Positions 1 to 9,130 of a stretch of DNA of 64,000 bases are shown piece after piece; the first letter of the stretch is position 1; each line of letters begins with the position of its first letter. This stretch comes from Aequorivita todarodis (GTDB taxonomy: Bacteria > Bacteroidota > Bacteroidia > Flavobacteriales > Flavobacteriaceae). The stretch is taken from NCBI RefSeq assembly GCF_028561335.1, contig NZ_JAQQTG010000003.1, positions 22,659 to 86,658 on the forward strand, in the 5' to 3' direction. Both the position numbers and the translations under genes were made by a program. Below the pieces are notes generated by a model. That model was not told where the DNA came from and made no database searches. It was given only the letters and a program-made list of their open reading frames with translations.

Positions 1-1
1 C

Positions 2-2314
2 TATTACAGCTTTTATGGATTGACACCACATTACGATGGAGACGAAACGGCTCCTGCCACCGAATTTTCCGTGGATAGGGCGCTTCAACCTTTAAGTGAA
101 ATTTCTAAAAAACCACATTATTTAGGTTCCGAGGGCCATGGGGAAGTTAGAAAGTTTTTGATTTCAGAAATGGGAAAATTGGGTCTCGATCCCCATATCC
201 AAGAAGGATTTAGCCTAAATCCCGAATCGAAAACGCTAAACAAGCCCATAAACATTATTGGCCGAATTAAAGGTACCGAAGAGGGAAAGGCGCTTTTGCT
301 GCTTTCACATTACGATAGTGCGCTTGTGCCTTCTTTTGGCGCCAGCGATGCCGGAAGTGGCCTGGTTACTATTTTGGAAAGTGTCCGTGCTTATCTGGCT
401 TCGAGGGAACAGCCCCAAAACGATATTATAATCCTTTTTTCCGATGCCGAGGAAATTGGCCTGGACGGCGCCAAACTTTTTGTAAACGAGCATCCGTGGG
501 CAAAAAATGTAGGCTTGGTGCTCAATTTTGAAGCGCGTGGCACCAGCGGCCCGAGCAATATGATTTTGGAGACCAACGGCGGAAATTCAAAATTGGTAAA
601 GGAATTTATAGCGGCCAACCCAGATTTTCCGGTTGCCTCTTCGTTGATGTACAGCGTTTACAAAATGCTGCCCAACGATACCGATTCCACTGTTTTTAGG
701 GAAGATGGAGATATACCCAGTTTTTTCTTCGCCTTTATTGACAGTCATTTCAACTACCACACGGCCAATGACAATATGTATCATTTAAACTGGAACAGTT
801 TGATGCACCAAGGCAGTTATCTGCTTCCGTTGATCCATTATTTTGCCAATGCCGATCTCTCAAGCCTAAAGTCAAAAACAGATGATGTTTATGTAAACCT
901 ACCCTTGGTAAAAATGATAAGCTACCCGTTTTCGTGGATTTTGCCGATGCTCATTTTGGCAACGCTATTTTTTCTTTTTTTGATTTTTTATGGACTAAAC
1001 AAAAGAAAATTGAATGGAAAAGCAATCGGCTTGGGCTTCGCTCCGTTTTTGCTTTCGCTGATTATCTGCGGGGGTGTTGGTCTTTTTGGTTGGAAATTGA
1101 TTTTAATGATATACCCGCAATACGCCGAAATCCAACAAGGCTTTACCTATAACGGGCATTGGTACATTGCGTTTTTCGTCTTCCTTTCGTTGGCCATTAC
1201 CTTTGCGGTTTATAAAAAATTCACTAAAAATTTCAGCGAGCCTTCCTTTTACGTTGCTCCTTTGTTTTTTTGGCTTTTGATAAACGCAGCTGTATTTATT
1301 ATTCTGAAAGGAGCCGCTTTCTTCATTATTCCTGTGTTTTTTGGATTGTTGTCGTTTTTTGTGATGCTTCGGCAGGAACGCCCCAATCTTTTGGCGATGG
1401 CCCTTTTGGCGGTTCCGGCAATCTTTATTTTTGCGCCGCTCATTCAGTTTTTTCCAGTTGGGCTGGGCTTGAAAATGCTCGTAATAAGCTGCGTTTTCAC
1501 CGTTTTGCTTTTTGCGTTGCTCTGGCCCGTTTTTGGATATTATAAAATGAAAGGGTTGCTTTCGGCTGTATGTTTGCTGCTCGCGGTACTTTTCTTCGGA
1601 ATAGCCCATTCAAAAAGCGATTTTTCCGAAGAGCGAAGAAAGCCAAACAGCCTAATTTACTACAAAGATGCCGATACGGACAAAACCTATTGGCTTACTT
1701 ACGACAAGGAAATTGACGAATGGACGCAGCAATATTTGGGCGAAAAGCCCGAAACGGCAACTGACAGTTTAGCTGAAGCACCTTATAATAAATATGGCTT
1801 TACCTATAGCTATATGGCTAAAGCGCCGGAAAAAAATATCCCGGATTTTAAGATAATTTTGGAAGAAGATACCTTGATCGAAAACCTTCGGAATGTCAAG
1901 TTCAGCATCGTGCCGCAACGGAGAGTGAACAAAATAGATTTGTACGGCGTAGGGAATCCAGCTTTTAAAACCCTGGAATTTAACGGTAAAACCATGCCGA
2001 TCCCAAAAATTTCGAATGACTATCGGGGCACCAAAAATAGCGCCCTCATCAATTATTACGTTTCTGAAAACGATTCCTTAAAAGTGAAATTTTCCGTAGC
2101 GGAACATACACCAATTGTATTTAAAGTGATGGAATATTCCTTCGATTTAATGACAAACCCACAATTTGAAATAGCGAAAAGGCCAGACTATACAATGCCG
2201 AAACCTTTTGTAATTACCGATGCCGTGGCGGTAAAACGGACTTTTTCGGTAGATTCGCTTCCGATGAAAGCTCGCGATACGTTGCCGACTAATGCTGTAA
2301 ATACTTTTAAATGA
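2..2314 (+). CDS. M28 family zinc aminopeptidase with C-terminal membrane domain (5' partial)
   Basis: The reading frame is open from base 2, and the residues before the first possible start (YYSFYG, leading into LTPHYD) look like the continuation of a membrane-anchored M28 peptidase, so the true start lies left of the window. Counting from the TTG at 20, zinc-peptidase motifs are visible: HYD near residue 97, GASDAGSG near 108-115 and DAEE near 142-145, as in M28 peptidases with two zinc ions. Residues about 305-540 hold a series of hydrophobic membrane segments, followed by a soluble C-terminal domain of about 200 residues. This layout resembles ER-aminopeptidase-like M28 proteins. The stop codon overlaps the start of the next gene (ATGA), indicating translational coupling. 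Substrate is unknown. Confidence 0.88.
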   Translation, partial: YYSFYGLTPHYDGDETAPATEFSVDRALQPLSEISKKPHYLGSEGHGEVRKFLISEMGKLGLDPHIQEGFSLNPESKTLNKPINIIGRIKGTEEGKALLLLSHYDSALVPSFGASDAGSGLVTILESVRAYLASREQPQNDIIILFSDAEEIGLDGAKLFVNEHPWAKNVGLVLNFEARGTSGPSNMILETNGGNSKLVKEFIAANPDFPVASSLMYSVYKMLPNDTDSTVFREDGDIPSFFFAFIDSHFNYHTANDNMYHLNWNSLMHQGSYLLPLIHYFANADLSSLKSKTDDVYVNLPLVKMISYPFSWILPMLILATLFFLFLIFYGLNKRKLNGKAIGLGFAPFLLSLIICGGVGLFGWKLILMIYPQYAEIQQGFTYNGHWYIAFFVFLSLAITFAVYKKFTKNFSEPSFYVAPLFFWLLINAAVFIILKGAAFFIIPVFFGLLSFFVMLRQERPNLLAMALLAVPAIFIFAPLIQFFPVGLGLKMLVISCVFTVLLFALLWPVFGYYKMKGLLSAVCLLLAVLFFGIAHSKSDFSEERRKPNSLIYYKDADTDKTYWLTYDKEIDEWTQQYLGEKPETATDSLAEAPYNKYGFTYSYMAKAPEKNIPDFKIILEEDTLIENLRNVKFSIVPQRRVNKIDLYGVGNPAFKTLEFNGKTMPIPKISNDYRGTKNSALINYYVSENDSLKVKFSVAEHTPIVFKVMEYSFDLMTNPQFEIAKRPDYTMPKPFVITDAVAVKRTFSVDSLPMKARDTLPTNAVNTFK

Positions 2315-3120
2315 CAAATAAAACAATCGCCATTGCGGGCCTGGGATGGCTCGGACAACCCTTGGGGTATCGTTTGGCTTCACTGGGGTACACCGTAAAA
2401 GGTTCAGTGACCACTGTTGAAAAAGCTACGTTATTGCAACAAAACGGCTTTGACGCTTTTCCCGTTGAAATTTCGGAAAACGGAATTGCCGGGGAAATTC
2501 AGGCGCTTTTAAACAATTCGGATCTTTTAATTATAATGATTCCGCCCGGACTTCGGAAAAACACGGGCGCAGATTATGTTTTAAAAATGGCCCATTTGCT
2601 TTCCGCGATAAATGAAGCTGCCGTCAGGAAAATTATTTTGGTGAGCAGTACTTCTGTTTACGCCGATTCACAGGGAAACGTTACCGAAATTGACGATCCA
2701 AGACCCGAAACCATCGCGGGAAAACAACTGCGACAAGTGGAAGAATTATTCATTAATTCGGAAGAATTGCAAACTACCGTTGTGCGTTTCGGCGGGTTGA
2801 TAGGCGGCGGCAGGCAACCTGCAAAATATTTGGCGGGGCGAAAGGATTTGGCAGATGGCAATGCGCCGGTTAATTTAATTCACCGTGAGGATTGTATAAA
2901 TATTTTGGTTGAAATATTAAAGCAGGATGCCTTCGGAAAAGTGTTTAATGCCGTAAACCCAAACCATCCCAAAAAAGCGGACTATTACATTCAAAAGTCG
3001 AATGAACTTGGTTTGGAACCGCCAACTTTTGCGGAAGCTGATTCAAATGAAATTTTTAAACAGGTTGATTCAGAGAATTTGAAAGCTATTTTGGATTATT
3101 CCTTTAAAACTTCAATATAA
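2311..3120 (+). CDS. NAD(P)-dependent SDR epimerase/dehydratase-like protein
   Basis: A 269-residue protein starting with a Rossmann-type nucleotide-binding motif (GLGWLGQPLG, residues about 10-19). It has an SST-x-VY segment near residue 112-117, as in extended short-chain dehydrogenases of the YeeZ-like group. The classical YxxxK pair is not obvious, so catalysis could be atypical. The start ATG overlaps the stop of the upstream M28 peptidase by 4 bases, so the two are co-transcribed. A bidirectional hairpin terminator lies directly downstream. Substrate cannot be read from the sequence. Confidence 0.75.
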   Translation: MTNKTIAIAGLGWLGQPLGYRLASLGYTVKGSVTTVEKATLLQQNGFDAFPVEISENGIAGEIQALLNNSDLLIIMIPPGLRKNTGADYVLKMAHLLSAINEAAVRKIILVSSTSVYADSQGNVTEIDDPRPETIAGKQLRQVEELFINSEELQTTVVRFGGLIGGGRQPAKYLAGRKDLADGNAPVNLIHREDCINILVEILKQDAFGKVFNAVNPNHPKKADYYIQKSNELGLEPPTFAEADSNEIFKQVDSENLKAILDYSFKTSI

Positions 3121-3122
3121 AA

Positions 3123-3146
3123 AAAGGAGCCTGTTACAGCTCCTTT
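3123..3146. terminator. Bidirectional hairpin terminator between convergent genes
   Basis: Perfect 8-bp stem (AAAGGAGC / GCTCCTTT) with an 8-base loop, preceded by an A run and followed by a T-containing stretch. It sits between the SDR gene and the convergent M13 peptidase gene, so it can serve both strands. Confidence 0.8.
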
Positions 3147-3172
3147 CCATTTCAATAAAATACTTTAAAAAA

Positions 3173-5239
3173 CTACCAAATACGAACCCTGTCTTCAGGG
3201 GCAAGGTACATGGGGTCGCCTTCCTTAATATCAAAAGCCTCGTAAAAAGCGTCAACATTCAGCAAGGGTTGCGTTGCCCGAACCATGCCCGGGGAATGTG
3301 GGTCTGTTTTCACTTGGTTGCGAAGTGCTTCATCACGAGATTTGGTGCGCCAAACCGTTGCCCAGCTCATAAAGAACCGTTGCTCTGGCGTGAAACCGTC
3401 AATGTTGTCGGGACGTCCGTTTTCCTTGTAAAAACGCTGCAAACCGTCATAGGCCCCAAGCACGCCACCAAGATCGCCAATGTTTTCGCCCAAGGTAAAT
3501 TTTCCGTTGATATACACGCTGTCCAAAACTTCTACGTTGCTGTATTGCTCGGCAAGTTTATCGCCACGCTCGGTGAAGTTTTTAAGATCGGTATCCGTCC
3601 ACCAGTTTACCAGGTTGCCGTTGGCGTCAAAACGGGAGCCGCTGTCATCAAAAGCATGTGAAATCTCGTGGCCGATTACCGCGCCGATGCCCCCGTAGTT
3701 TACAGCTTCATCTGCCTTGTAATCGTAGAAAGGCGGTTGCAGGATTGCCGCCGGGAATACGATCTCGTTGTTGAACGGGTTGAAATATGCATTGACCGTC
3801 TGTGGGCTCATTCCCCATTCGGTACGATCTACAGGCTCATCAATTTTATCAAGATTGTCCTTAAAATTCCAAGTTTTTACGGCAATCATGTTGTCATAAA
3901 AGGTATTGGCAGGTTTCACTTCCATGGAGGAATAATCTTTCCACTTGTCAGGATAGCCAACTTTTACGGTGAACTTGTCAAGTTTTTCAATAGCTTTCAC
4001 TTTGGTGCTGTCGCTCATCCAGGTTAAAGCGTTAATTCGGTCTTTGTAGGCTGCAATCACGTTTGCAATCATTGCTTCTGCTTTTTGCTTTGCCTCTGGC
4101 GGGAACATTTCATCCACATACAGTTTGCCCAAGGCTTCGCCTACACTTCCGTTAACGGTTGCAAGGGCGCGTTCGTCAGCAGGTTTTTGTTTTTTGGTGC
4201 CTTTCAGCGTGGTTTCATAAAAATCGAAATTGGCTTTATCTATTTCAGTAGTCAACATTCCAGCGGAATTGTTCAAGGTGGACCAGCGTATTACGGTTCT
4301 CCAAGTATCAAAATCTGGCTTTGCGAATATTTGCTTCAAGGTTTCCATGTATTTTGGCTGCATCACGATAACGGTGTCCAGTTTTTTATCGATGCCCATT
4401 TGCTCAAATGCCTTTTCCCATTGAATCTGTGGAAGCATATTCTGCAATTCGGCAATGCTTCGTGGGTTGTTGAAGTTTCTGAAATCGCGGCTCGCAACCT
4501 TGTCCAATCTTGGCGTGGCAAGTTTGGTTTCAAAGGCAAGGATGGTTTCGGCCTGCTGGCGGGCAGATTCTTCAGTATCTCCAAGAAATTGAAGCATACG
4601 TGTAATGTGATCTACATATTGTTGACGGATTTTTACCGAAGCGGGATCAGTATTGGTATAAAAATCACGGTCTGGAAGGCCTAAACCGCCAGGTGTAATA
4701 TAAGCCGAGTTCATCGCGCTATTGCTTGGGTTTGAAAAAGCCGCAAGCCCCAAAAATGGTTGTGAAACGGCAACGGCATCTTCGCTCATCAATTTTTGAA
4801 AATCTTCCATGCTGTTCATGGCTGCAATTTTTTCAAGCGTTGGCTTTATGGGGTCAATACCGGCCTTGTCCCTTGCAACGGTATCCAGCTTAGATTCATA
4901 GATCATCAAGGCTTTGGCTTGGTCCGTATCGGGAGCGTATTTTCCGCTTTTCTTGGCTTTTTCCAAGATGTTCAGCATGTCCTTGCTTGTTTTTTTACGC
5001 AGAATCGTGAACCCGGCCCAACTGGTTTCATCATCCGGAATCTCGTTGTTTTTCATCCAGTTTCCGTTCACGTAGTTGTAAAAATCTGCTTTCGGACTCA
5101 CAGTGGTGTCCATGTTTGCAAGGATAATTCCGTGTGGTTCGGTGTCTGCTACGGCCACATCGGTTTTTTCCTTACAAGCGGTTGTGGCTACTGCAACTAC
5201 TGCAAAAGCCAACACAGGTTTTAAAAAATTAGTCTTCAT
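3173..5239 (-). CDS. M13 family (neprilysin/PepO-like) zinc metallopeptidase, lipoprotein
   Basis: 688 residues, the usual length for bacterial M13 endopeptidases. The N-terminus is a lipoprotein signal (hydrophobic stretch ending ATTAC, Cys near residue 22), so the protein is probably anchored in an envelope membrane. The zinc site HEISH is near residue 523 and the downstream ENIGD motif supplies the third ligand; both are hallmarks of M13. The C-terminus ends in RVRIW, similar to the invariant C-terminal tryptophan of neprilysin relatives. It likely degrades peptides in the periplasm or at the cell surface. Convergent with the SDR gene across a shared terminator. Confidence 0.93.
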   Translation of the reverse strand: MKTNFLKPVLAFAVVAVATTACKEKTDVAVADTEPHGIILANMDTTVSPKADFYNYVNGNWMKNNEIPDDETSWAGFTILRKKTSKDMLNILEKAKKSGKYAPDTDQAKALMIYESKLDTVARDKAGIDPIKPTLEKIAAMNSMEDFQKLMSEDAVAVSQPFLGLAAFSNPSNSAMNSAYITPGGLGLPDRDFYTNTDPASVKIRQQYVDHITRMLQFLGDTEESARQQAETILAFETKLATPRLDKVASRDFRNFNNPRSIAELQNMLPQIQWEKAFEQMGIDKKLDTVIVMQPKYMETLKQIFAKPDFDTWRTVIRWSTLNNSAGMLTTEIDKANFDFYETTLKGTKKQKPADERALATVNGSVGEALGKLYVDEMFPPEAKQKAEAMIANVIAAYKDRINALTWMSDSTKVKAIEKLDKFTVKVGYPDKWKDYSSMEVKPANTFYDNMIAVKTWNFKDNLDKIDEPVDRTEWGMSPQTVNAYFNPFNNEIVFPAAILQPPFYDYKADEAVNYGGIGAVIGHEISHAFDDSGSRFDANGNLVNWWTDTDLKNFTERGDKLAEQYSNVEVLDSVYINGKFTLGENIGDLGGVLGAYDGLQRFYKENGRPDNIDGFTPEQRFFMSWATVWRTKSRDEALRNQVKTDPHSPGMVRATQPLLNVDAFYEAFDIKEGDPMYLAPEDRVRIW

Positions 5240-5314
5240 TATAGGGTTTTTGTTTAAGGTATTTATTGTTTTAAAATTATACTGAAAGTATAAGTTGCTC
5301 TTTCTCTTTGATTG

Positions 5315-5905
5315 TTACACTTTCTTGTTTTTTTTGTCCTGGAGCTCCAAGTCCATAATGGAATCTTTGTAGCGCTGTTGTTTTTTCAGTTCGGTTTCTT
5401 CATCTTCCCTTCTTTGGGAATCTATATTGTCCTTTTGAAATTTCTCGTTCAATTGCACGATCAGGTTTTTTACGGCAACGTTCAATTCTTCCATTGAATT
5501 TTGAACTTTTGAAGAGTCGATGGTGGCTTGGTGGGCAGCTTGGAACAATAATGCCGATCGGGTTTTAAGCACCAACAGCCTGCTGTTGATGGGTTTGGTG
5601 TTTAGGGTGTCGGGGATTTTTTTTAAAAGCGAATCGGAGTACTGTTTTAAAAGCTCGGAACGGTTGCGAAGGTCTTGGTAATTGCTGCCGTTGACATTTT
5701 TTGCTTCCAAAAGGAAATCTTCCAGAACGCCCCAATGTATAGCCTGCTCCTTTGCTGGCGCGGAAAGCGGCGGAAAGTCAAAACCTTTAGTGCCAAAAAT
5801 TATGGAAACGTCGTTTGAGGAAGATTGGTTTTGGTTTTCTTCGGAAGAATTTCCGCAGGAAAAAATAAAACCGATACTCAATAAAAGAGGAATTATAAAC
5901 TTCAT
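5315..5905 (-). CDS. Small lipoprotein of unknown function
   Basis: About 196 residues. I chose the ATG at 5905 because it gives a clean lipoprotein signal (MKFIIPLLL...FSCGN, lipobox Cys near residue 17); a GTG start at 5923 would add six residues before it. The mature part is mostly helical and charged, with a Lys-rich, probably coiled-coil C-terminus ending KKNKKV. No family is recognised. It lies 75 bases upstream of the M13 peptidase on the same strand and could be co-transcribed with it. Confidence 0.7.
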   Translation of the reverse strand: MKFIIPLLLSIGFIFSCGNSSEENQNQSSSNDVSIIFGTKGFDFPPLSAPAKEQAIHWGVLEDFLLEAKNVNGSNYQDLRNRSELLKQYSDSLLKKIPDTLNTKPINSRLLVLKTRSALLFQAAHQATIDSSKVQNSMEELNVAVKNLIVQLNEKFQKDNIDSQRREDEETELKKQQRYKDSIMDLELQDKKNKKV

Positions 5906-6024
5906 AAAAAATAAAAGAGGCACAAAGATACTGGTTATTAAATAAATGGCACATATAATTTTTAAGTACCGAAAGAACTGATAATATGTATCTTTACACT
6001 TTATTTTTTGAAAACAGTAAACAA

Positions 6025-6972
6025 ATGAAGAAGCGGATTCTTATTATAGGTGCTTGCGGGCAGATAGGTACTGAATTAACAATTTATCTACGCAATAAAT
6101 TTGGAAAGAACAAAGTGATAGCAAGCGACATCCGCGAGGGCGACGAAGAGTTGATGAAAAGTGGCCCTTTTGAAATTTTGGACGCCATGGATTACAATGC
6201 GATTGAAGAAGTGGTAATTCGGCACGAGATCACGGATGTGTATTTGATGGCGGCAATGCTTTCAGCTACGGCGGAAAAATTTCCGATGAAAGGCTGGAAC
6301 CTGAATATGAATTCGCTCTTTCATGTGTTGAATTTGGCAAAGGACAAAAAAATTGAAAAGGTATTCTGGCCTTCCAGCATTGCGGTTTTTGGCCCTTCGA
6401 CCCCTAAAACCGATACGCCGCAGCACACCATTATGGAGCCCAGCACTGTTTACGGCATCAGCAAGCAAACGGGGGAGCGGTGGTGCGAATATTACTTCAA
6501 TCGCTATGGCGTAGATGTGCGCAGCATTCGTTACCCCGGGCTTATAAGTTACAAAACCCTTCCCGGCGGTGGAACCACAGATTATGCCGTGGATATTTAT
6601 CACAAAGCCCTAAAACATAAAAAATACATCTGCTTTTTAAATGCGGAAACAACGCTGCCCATGATGTTTATGGACGATGCCATAAATGCTACGGTAAGCA
6701 TAATGGAAGCTGAAAGTGAAAAGATTAAAATTCGCAGTTCCTATAATCTTTCGGCCATGAGTTTTGATCCTGAGGAAATTACCCGAAGCATTCAAAAATA
6801 CATTCCAGAATTTAAAATCAGCTACGAACCCGACTTCAGGCAAGCCATTGCGGATAGCTGGCCACAAAGTATTGACGATAGCGAAGCTAGAAAAGACTGG
6901 GGCTGGAAAAGTAAAATTTCTTTGGATGAAATGACTGAAATAATGCTTGAAAATTTGAAGGGGAAGTATTAA
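6025..6972 (+). CDS. NAD-dependent epimerase/dehydratase, L-threonine 3-dehydrogenase-like
   Basis: 315 residues from the ATG at 6025, which places the Rossmann glycine motif (GACGQIG) at residues 8-14; an upstream ATG at 5986 would add 13 unlikely residues. The catalytic YGISK (YxxxK) is present, with an SS-x-AVFGP segment before it. The sequence resembles the SDR-type L-threonine 3-dehydrogenase known from Flavobacterium, which oxidises threonine to 2-amino-3-ketobutyrate. A generic sugar-nucleotide epimerase is the alternative. Stands alone on the plus strand. Confidence 0.8.
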   Translation: MKKRILIIGACGQIGTELTIYLRNKFGKNKVIASDIREGDEELMKSGPFEILDAMDYNAIEEVVIRHEITDVYLMAAMLSATAEKFPMKGWNLNMNSLFHVLNLAKDKKIEKVFWPSSIAVFGPSTPKTDTPQHTIMEPSTVYGISKQTGERWCEYYFNRYGVDVRSIRYPGLISYKTLPGGGTTDYAVDIYHKALKHKKYICFLNAETTLPMMFMDDAINATVSIMEAESEKIKIRSSYNLSAMSFDPEEITRSIQKYIPEFKISYEPDFRQAIADSWPQSIDDSEARKDWGWKSKISLDEMTEIMLENLKGKY

Positions 6973-7103
6973 GGGGCTAATGGCCGGTAGCGATTGGAGG
7001 GTAGCATAGGAAGACTTAAGAAAGGCACGACCGAAATGAACCCTGGCTAAACTTAAATATTTAGCTCACTACTTTCCAAAGACGACCATTTACCGACTAT
7101 TTG

Positions 7104-7175
7104 TAGCCTCACCAAGAATCGAACTTGGATCTAAAGTTTAGGAAACTTCTATTCTATCCATTGAACTATGAGGCC
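7104..7175 (-). tRNA. tRNA-Arg (anticodon CCT)
   Basis: Folds as a complete cloverleaf on the minus strand: 7-bp acceptor stem (first pair a G-T wobble), D arm, anticodon stem GAAGT/ACTTT around loop TTCCTAA (anticodon CCT, reading AGG), and a CCAAG/CTTGG T-arm with TTCGATT loop. Discriminator base A. The 3' CCA is not encoded. Confidence 0.93.
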
Positions 7176-7260
7176 GTTGTTACTGGATGCAAAGTTATAT
7201 ATTTTTCATCTGTCTGAAGTTTTTCTGAAATAGTATCTCGTTAAAACCAATCTTAAATAA

Positions 7261-7294
7261 AAAAACAGGTTCAGCTATATTTGAACCTGTTTTT
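7261..7294 (-). terminator. nrdA terminator: Rho-independent terminator of the nrdB-nrdA operon
   Basis: A perfect 13-bp stem (AAAAACAGGTTCA / TGAACCTGTTTTT) with an 8-base loop, flanked by T-rich sequence when read on the minus strand. It lies 46 bases past the nrdA stop codon, between nrdA and tRNA-Arg. Confidence 0.85.
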
Positions 7295-7339
7295 TATTTT
7301 TTTTGACGCTCTTTGAAGCATTATTATTAAAACTGAAAA

Positions 7340-9130
7340 TTATGCCTCGCAACTTGCACAATCCTTTTTCTGGGCGAACTTTTGGGCGGCATTCATACTG
7401 TGTTGATAGTAAAGCGATTTCAATCCTAATTTCCACGCGGTCACGTGAATTTTATTGATCTCCTTCACGGGCATTTCAGGATGCACAATTATATTTACGG
7501 ACTGGCCTTGGTCTATATGGTTTTGACGGTTGGCAGCTTGGTAAATTAAATCCATTTGATCTATTTCTGAATAGGTTTTAAAAACGTCCTTTTCCTCGTC
7601 GGTCAAAAAGTCAAGATGCTGAACGGAGCCGTCGTAATCGCGAATATTTCGCCATACCTCCAAAGTGTTCATCCCTTTTTCTTCAAGCAATTGCTCCAAA
7701 AATGGATTTTTGATAGTGGTTTTTATCTTGGCGATATCCTTCACATACACATTGGACCATATCGGCTCTATTCCCTGTGAAACTTGCCCCAAAATGAAAG
7801 CCGATGAAGTTGTGGGCGCAATGGCGTTGAGCGTAGCATTGCGCCGTCCGTAGCCTTTCAGCACTTCAGGCTCGCCAAATTGTTCAGCCAATTCTTCCGA
7901 GGCCTTATAGGATTTCTCCTTGATACGCCTAAAAATCTCGCTGTTCAAGTCATAGGCTTTCTGACTGTCCAGCGGAAGCATTTTCGATTGTAGGAGCGAA
8001 TGCCAGCCCAAAACGCCAAGCCCCAAGGCGCGGTTGTCTTTTGCAAAGTTGTACGCCCTTTCCATAAACAGAAAAGTTTGGCGGTCCTCCCTACTTTCAG
8101 AGTCGCGATATGCTTCCAATTTTTCAATAAATTCGGTAATTACGGCGTCCAAGAAATAGACCATGGTTTCCACAGCATCGGTATCCTTCCACTTGTCATA
8201 ATGCAACAGGTTTACTGAGGAAAGCACGCAGACAAACGACCAATTGTCATTTGATGGCAGCATTATTTCAGTACAAAGATTACTGGCATATATAGGAAGG
8301 TTTTTGTCCTTATAAACATCTGCGGCAAAATTATTGGCATTGTCCTTAAAGAAGATATACGGATAGCCCATTTCACCTCTTCGCTGGAGCACTTTTGCCC
8401 AGATGGCACGCTTTTCCTCATCGCCATCTACCATTTGCTGCATCCATTGGTTGGTTACGGTAACCCCGTGGGTTAACTCCTGGATTGGGTTTCCTTCGGT
8501 ACCGATTTCCAAAAACTCCATAATATCTGGATGCTCCACTGGCAAATAGGGCGAGAAACGGCCCCGCCTAACCGAACCTTGGCTCACGACATCGACCATG
8601 GATTCAAATAATTGCATGATGTGGACAGCACCGGAAGCTTGCCCATTGTTTTTTACCTCAGCCCCGCGATGACGGATTTTTCCAAAATAGCCCGAAGTAC
8701 CACCCCCAAGTTTGGACATCATGCCAACTTCAGATTGGGTGTATAGAATGTTCCCCATATCATCGTCTATATGCGATCCAAAACAACTTATGGGAAGCCC
8801 TCTTTTCTTTCCGAAATTAGACCAAACGGGTGATGCCAAAGAGAAAAAACCTTCAGACATATAGTTGTAGAACTTGTTTGAATATCCGGGAATCCCTAAT
8901 ATTTGTTCGGCTCTGTCTGCTATTTCGCGAATGCGTTCTTCCGCGCTAACGCCGGGGGCAATATACCCTGAGGCCAAAAAGTTGCGACTGTGTTCGGTAA
9001 GCCATTCAAAGCCAAGCTTTTCTTTTTCTCCAGTTTGATGTAGCGCTTCTTTTCGAGCGTTTACGAGGTTGTTGGTCTCTGAATTTGTTTTTGAAGTCTG
9101 GGTGTCGAGGTTTAGATTTTGTTCGTTCAT
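7340..9130 (-). CDS. nrdA: Class I ribonucleoside-diphosphate reductase, large subunit
   Basis: 596 residues, short for an NrdA because the N-terminal ATP-cone is absent: the core begins around residue 35. It reduces ribonucleotides to deoxyribonucleotides in the cytoplasm with the partner encoded just upstream. Visible landmarks are the redox cysteine in PISCFG, the NLCTEI motif (active-site Cys and Glu), the second redox cysteine in FVCVLSSVNL, and a C-terminal CxxC tail (DCASCEA) that relays electrons from thioredoxin or glutaredoxin. The start ATG immediately follows the nrdB stop codon with no gap, so the two are one operon. Followed by a strong terminator. Confidence 0.95.
   Translation of the reverse strand: MNEQNLNLDTQTSKTNSETNNLVNARKEALHQTGEKEKLGFEWLTEHSRNFLASGYIAPGVSAEERIREIADRAEQILGIPGYSNKFYNYMSEGFFSLASPVWSNFGKKRGLPISCFGSHIDDDMGNILYTQSEVGMMSKLGGGTSGYFGKIRHRGAEVKNNGQASGAVHIMQLFESMVDVVSQGSVRRGRFSPYLPVEHPDIMEFLEIGTEGNPIQELTHGVTVTNQWMQQMVDGDEEKRAIWAKVLQRRGEMGYPYIFFKDNANNFAADVYKDKNLPIYASNLCTEIMLPSNDNWSFVCVLSSVNLLHYDKWKDTDAVETMVYFLDAVITEFIEKLEAYRDSESREDRQTFLFMERAYNFAKDNRALGLGVLGWHSLLQSKMLPLDSQKAYDLNSEIFRRIKEKSYKASEELAEQFGEPEVLKGYGRRNATLNAIAPTTSSAFILGQVSQGIEPIWSNVYVKDIAKIKTTIKNPFLEQLLEEKGMNTLEVWRNIRDYDGSVQHLDFLTDEEKDVFKTYSEIDQMDLIYQAANRQNHIDQGQSVNIIVHPEMPVKEINKIHVTAWKLGLKSLYYQHSMNAAQKFAQKKDCASCEA

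Noticed and set aside
1103..1609. Minus-strand open frame within the M28 peptidase gene
   Set aside because: Lies opposite the membrane-segment coding region, has low-complexity basic composition and no independent support; a shadow of the real gene.
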